Shown here piece by piece: positions 5,787 to 8,101 of a DNA stretch of 8,101 nucleotides. The stretch covers positions 1 to 8,101 of the forward strand of contig JALOLX010000056.1 of assembly GCA_025455765.1 (NCBI GenBank), written 5' to 3'. Numbering within the stretch: position 1 is the first letter of the stretch; each line of letters opens with the position of its first letter. The translations under genes were made by a program, and so were the position numbers. The stretch comes from Flavobacteriales bacterium. Its GTDB lineage: Bacteria > Bacteroidota > Bacteroidia > Flavobacteriales_F > PHOS-HE28. The notes under the pieces are model-generated. The model saw nothing but the letters and a program-made list of their open reading frames with translations. It was not told the origin of the DNA and ran no database searches.

Positions 5787-6815
5787 ATGACCATACGCCG
5801 TGAGTATTCCATTGCCTTGCTCGTGCTCGCAGCGGTGGGGCTGCTGATCTTCGGGTTCAACTACCTCAAGGGCCTCGATCTGTTCCAAAAGCGGAACATC
5901 TACCACGTGGTGTACGCTGATGTATCGGGCATCTCCGGCGCCAGCCCCGTCTACTACAACGGTTACAAAGTGGGGCAGGTGATCTCCACCAACCTGGTGA
6001 ACGCCGGTCGGGGTGGTATCGCAGTGAGCTTCCAACTGAACGAGGACCAGCTTCTCCTTCCCAAGGATACCAAGGTGCGCATCTACAGCGCTGACCTGTT
6101 CTCCCGCGCCTTGCAATTGGTGATGGGGGAGAGCACCACCTTGGCAGAGGCGGGTGACACCTTGCAAGGCGATGCGCAGCTCAGCCTTACCGATGCCGTA
6201 GGCGAGCAGATCGACCCGCTCAAGCGCAAGGCGGAAGGCATGATCGCCAATGTGGATTCGGTGCTCAGCGCCATGAACCGACTGCTGAACGATTCTGCCA
6301 TCGGCGACATCGACGCCAGCTTCTCCAGCATCCGTTCCACATTGGAGACCTTCAACGGCACGGCCCAGCGGCTGGACGGCATCGTGGCCACCGAAGCGCA
6401 GGCCATCCACCTCATCCTGGAGAACCTGGCCCAGGTGAGCCGCAACCTGGTGGCGTACAACACACGCATCACAGGCATCCTGGCGAACGTGGACAGCACC
6501 ACCGCCACCCTGGCCGGAGATGAACTGAAGCAGGCCGTGAGCGACCTCTCGAAGAGCAGCGCACAGCTGAGCGCTTTGATGGAGGGACTCCAGGCGGGCC
6601 AGGGCTCGCTGGGCGCGCTGCTGAAGAACGACACCCTCTACACCAACCTGGAGCAGGCGAGCAAGGAGCTCGATCTGTTGCTGGAGGACATGCGCCTCAA
6701 TCCGAACCGTTACGTACACCTGTCTGTTTTCGGCAGGAAGGACCGGCTCCCGCAACTGTCGGACAGCGACGTGGAGCGCATCGCCAAAGCCTTGAAGGAG
6801 GCCGAAAAGCCATGA
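5787..6815 (+). CDS. mlaD: MCE-domain (MlaD-type) lipid transport protein
   Basis: This 342-residue protein has an N-terminal membrane anchor (about residues 8-25, SIALLVLAAVGLLIFGF) and an MCE domain at about 37-115 with the typical DVSGISGASPVYYNGYKVGQV stretch and VRIYSADLFSRALQLVMG. A long helical, coiled-coil-prone region follows from about 140 to 300. Near the end is LNPNRYVHLSVFG (304-316), a tail I associate with Bacteroidota MCE proteins. MlaD forms a hexameric ring on an MlaE/MlaF ABC transporter in the inner membrane and passes phospholipids across the periplasm. No mlaE or mlaF is in the window, so the partners are elsewhere or beyond the right edge. It starts 15 bases after the amidase and its stop overlaps the next start. 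No Shine-Dalgarno precedes it. The symbol is given by family; orthology with E. coli mlaD is not proven. Confidence 0.88.
   Translation: MTIRREYSIALLVLAAVGLLIFGFNYLKGLDLFQKRNIYHVVYADVSGISGASPVYYNGYKVGQVISTNLVNAGRGGIAVSFQLNEDQLLLPKDTKVRIYSADLFSRALQLVMGESTTLAEAGDTLQGDAQLSLTDAVGEQIDPLKRKAEGMIANVDSVLSAMNRLLNDSAIGDIDASFSSIRSTLETFNGTAQRLDGIVATEAQAIHLILENLAQVSRNLVAYNTRITGILANVDSTTATLAGDELKQAVSDLSKSSAQLSALMEGLQAGQGSLGALLKNDTLYTNLEQASKELDLLLEDMRLNPNRYVHLSVFGRKDRLPQLSDSDVERIAKALKEAEKP
6795..6801 (+). promoter_or_regulatory. Shine-Dalgarno-like AAGGAGG inside the end of the MCE gene
   Basis: AAGGAGG lies 10 bases before the ATG at 6812 and encodes part of the MCE protein's C-terminal LKEAEKP. The other starts in this window lack such a motif, and Bacteroidota generally do not rely on it. 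It may help restart translation at the overlapping ATGA, or may simply reflect Lys-Glu-Ala codons. Confidence 0.35.
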
Positions 6816-8101
6816 TCAGCAACATCCTCTTCGCTCTTGCGCTGGCGGCCGCTGTGGCGCTGTTCACGCGGAACATTCGGCGCGTGATCCGCAACATCCG
6901 GTTGGGGCGCGATCAGGTCATCAACGACCGCCCCGGCGAACGCTGGGCAGAAATGGCGCGGGTGGCGCTGGGCCAGAGCAAGATGGTGAGCCGTCCGGTG
7001 GCGGGCTTCATGCACATCCTCATCTACGCCGGCTTCATCATCATCAACATCGAAGTGCTGGAGATCATCATCGATGGCCTCTTCGGTACGCATCGCATTG
7101 GCGCCTTCCTGGGGCCGGTGTATGACTTCCTCATCGGCAGCTTCGAGGTGCTGGCCGTGGGTGTGCTCCTTGCCTGTGTGGTGTTCATTGCGCGGCGTGC
7201 GGTGCTTCAGTTGCCCCGCTTCCACAAACCCGAGATGAAGGGCTGGCCATCGCGCGATGCCATGATCATCCTCGTCGTGGAGATCCTGCTCATGGGTGCC
7301 TTCCTCACCATGAACGCTGCGGATATGGTGCTGATGGATCGGTCGGCGCATTTCGCAGGTTCGTTCCCCGTCAGTCAGTGGCTCGCGGCGTGGTTCGGTT
7401 TTGGTTCAATGAGCGATGGAACGCTTCACCTCATCGAACGCGGCATGTGGTGGTTCCACATCCTGGGCATCCTGGCCTTCCTTAACTACCTGCCCTACAG
7501 CAAGCACTTCCACATCATGATGGCCTTCCCCAACGTGTGGTACAGCAAGCTCACGGCCCGCACCGAGATGAGCAACATGCCGCGCATCACCGGTGAGGTG
7601 CGTTCCATGCTCGACCCCTCCGTAGCCCCTCCAGAGGCTGCGGCGCCCCGCATGGTGGCCGGAGTGGAGGTGCCGGAGCGATTCGGCGTGAAGGACGTGT
7701 TCGACCTGAGCTGGAAGAACCTGATGGACGCCTACAGCTGCACCGAGTGTGGCCGCTGCACCAGCGAGTGCCCCGCCAACCTCACGGGCAAGTTGCTGAG
7801 TCCGCGCAAGATCATGATGGATACGCGTGACCGCTTGGAGGAAGTGGGGCGCAACATCGATGCGAACGCGGGTACCTTCAAGGACGATGGCCAGAGCCTG
7901 CACAGCCGCATCAGCGAAGAGGAATTGTGGGCTTGTACCACCTGCAACGCCTGCACCCAGGCCTGTCCGGTCAACATCGATCCGGTGGAGATCATCACCC
8001 AGATGCGCCGCTACAAGGTGATGGAGGAGAGCAGCACGCGACCGGCGCTTACGGGCATGTTCAACAACGTGGAGAACAACGGCGCGCCTTGGGCCTTCGG
8101 A
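6812..8101 (+). CDS. Membrane-anchored 4Fe-4S oxidoreductase (HdrD/GlpC-like with NarI-like membrane domain), C-terminus cut
   Basis: The ATG at 6812 overlaps the MCE stop (ATGA), and 430 codons run off the right edge. Residues 1-240 hold about five hydrophobic segments (roughly 2-18, 64-87, 107-128, 150-170, 212-229), resembling the cytochrome-b-type subunit of nitrate reductase. His68, His206, His216, His232 and His234 are candidate heme ligands. The cytoplasmic half carries two 4Fe-4S motifs, CTECGRCTSECP (Cys310, 313, 316, 320) and CTTCNACTQACP (Cys375, 378, 381, 385), the second followed by VNIDPVEI. This layout passes electrons between the quinone pool and a soluble partner. Related Bacteroidota proteins are about 440-450 residues and end soon after a 'NNGAPW' motif, present here at 422-427, so probably only 10-25 residues are missing. 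They are usually followed by a second Fe-S protein with cysteine-rich CCG domains, which I expect just outside the window. The substrate is unknown. Confidence 0.85.
   Translation, partial: MISNILFALALAAAVALFTRNIRRVIRNIRLGRDQVINDRPGERWAEMARVALGQSKMVSRPVAGFMHILIYAGFIIINIEVLEIIIDGLFGTHRIGAFLGPVYDFLIGSFEVLAVGVLLACVVFIARRAVLQLPRFHKPEMKGWPSRDAMIILVVEILLMGAFLTMNAADMVLMDRSAHFAGSFPVSQWLAAWFGFGSMSDGTLHLIERGMWWFHILGILAFLNYLPYSKHFHIMMAFPNVWYSKLTARTEMSNMPRITGEVRSMLDPSVAPPEAAAPRMVAGVEVPERFGVKDVFDLSWKNLMDAYSCTECGRCTSECPANLTGKLLSPRKIMMDTRDRLEEVGRNIDANAGTFKDDGQSLHSRISEEELWACTTCNACTQACPVNIDPVEIITQMRRYKVMEESSTRPALTGMFNNVENNGAPWAFG

Noticed and set aside
4773..6755. Very long minus-strand open frame (660 codons) opposite the amidase and MCE genes
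   Set aside because: It is antisense to two genes with complete catalytic or family motifs, has His/Val/Leu/Gly-rich low-information composition and no recognisable domain. Long antisense frames are common in GC-rich coding DNA.
1..8101. Mobile element, CRISPR array, tRNA/rRNA or defence system
   Set aside because: No transposase or integrase motifs, no regularly spaced repeats, no cloverleaf or rRNA-like stretch, and essentially all of the sequence is accounted for by housekeeping-type genes.

Overview
The window is GC-rich and gene-dense. It reads as an ordinary chromosomal segment of a Bacteroidota bacterium, most likely a GC-rich Flavobacteriales-like lineage. I infer this from an LptD-like barrel of the Bacteroidota type, a Bacteroidota-style secreted repeat protein, an MCE protein ending in an 'NPNRYVHLSVFG' tail, the almost complete lack of Shine-Dalgarno sequences, and the gene order LptD / amidase / MCE / Fe-S oxidoreductase. 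I recall that order from flavobacterial genomes and have not checked it by search.

Layout. At the left edge, minus strand, is the N-terminus of a secreted surface protein, cut by the window. A divergent intergenic region of about 100 bases separates it from a plus-strand pair: an NA37/NdpA-family nucleoid-associated protein gene and, 5 bases later, a TrpG/PabA-type glutamine amidotransferase. The NdpA-like gene looks damaged. Its conserved N-terminus (from 493) and its conserved body (from about 591) are in different frames, and roughly 48 family residues are missing between them. The amidotransferase gene meets the 3' end of a large minus-strand LptD-like gene with no gap; both stop codons lie in one TGATCA palindrome.

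The LptD-like gene (1955-4525) is divergent from a plus-strand run across a 58-base gap. That run is a secreted N-acetylmuramoyl-L-alanine amidase with a C-terminal SPOR-like domain, an MlaD-type MCE lipid-transport protein, and a membrane-anchored two-cluster 4Fe-4S oxidoreductase that leaves the window at its right edge. The last two overlap by an ATGA start/stop, which implies co-translation.

Functionally, 1955-6815 is an envelope-maintenance neighbourhood: LPS insertion into the outer membrane (LptD), peptidoglycan splitting (amidase) and phospholipid traffic (MCE), followed by a quinone-linked redox protein. I saw no mobile element, CRISPR array, tRNA, rRNA or defence system. The points most worth a second look are the broken NdpA-like gene, the two-cysteine pattern in the LptD-like protein that suggests a single inter-domain disulfide, and the compact gene junctions.
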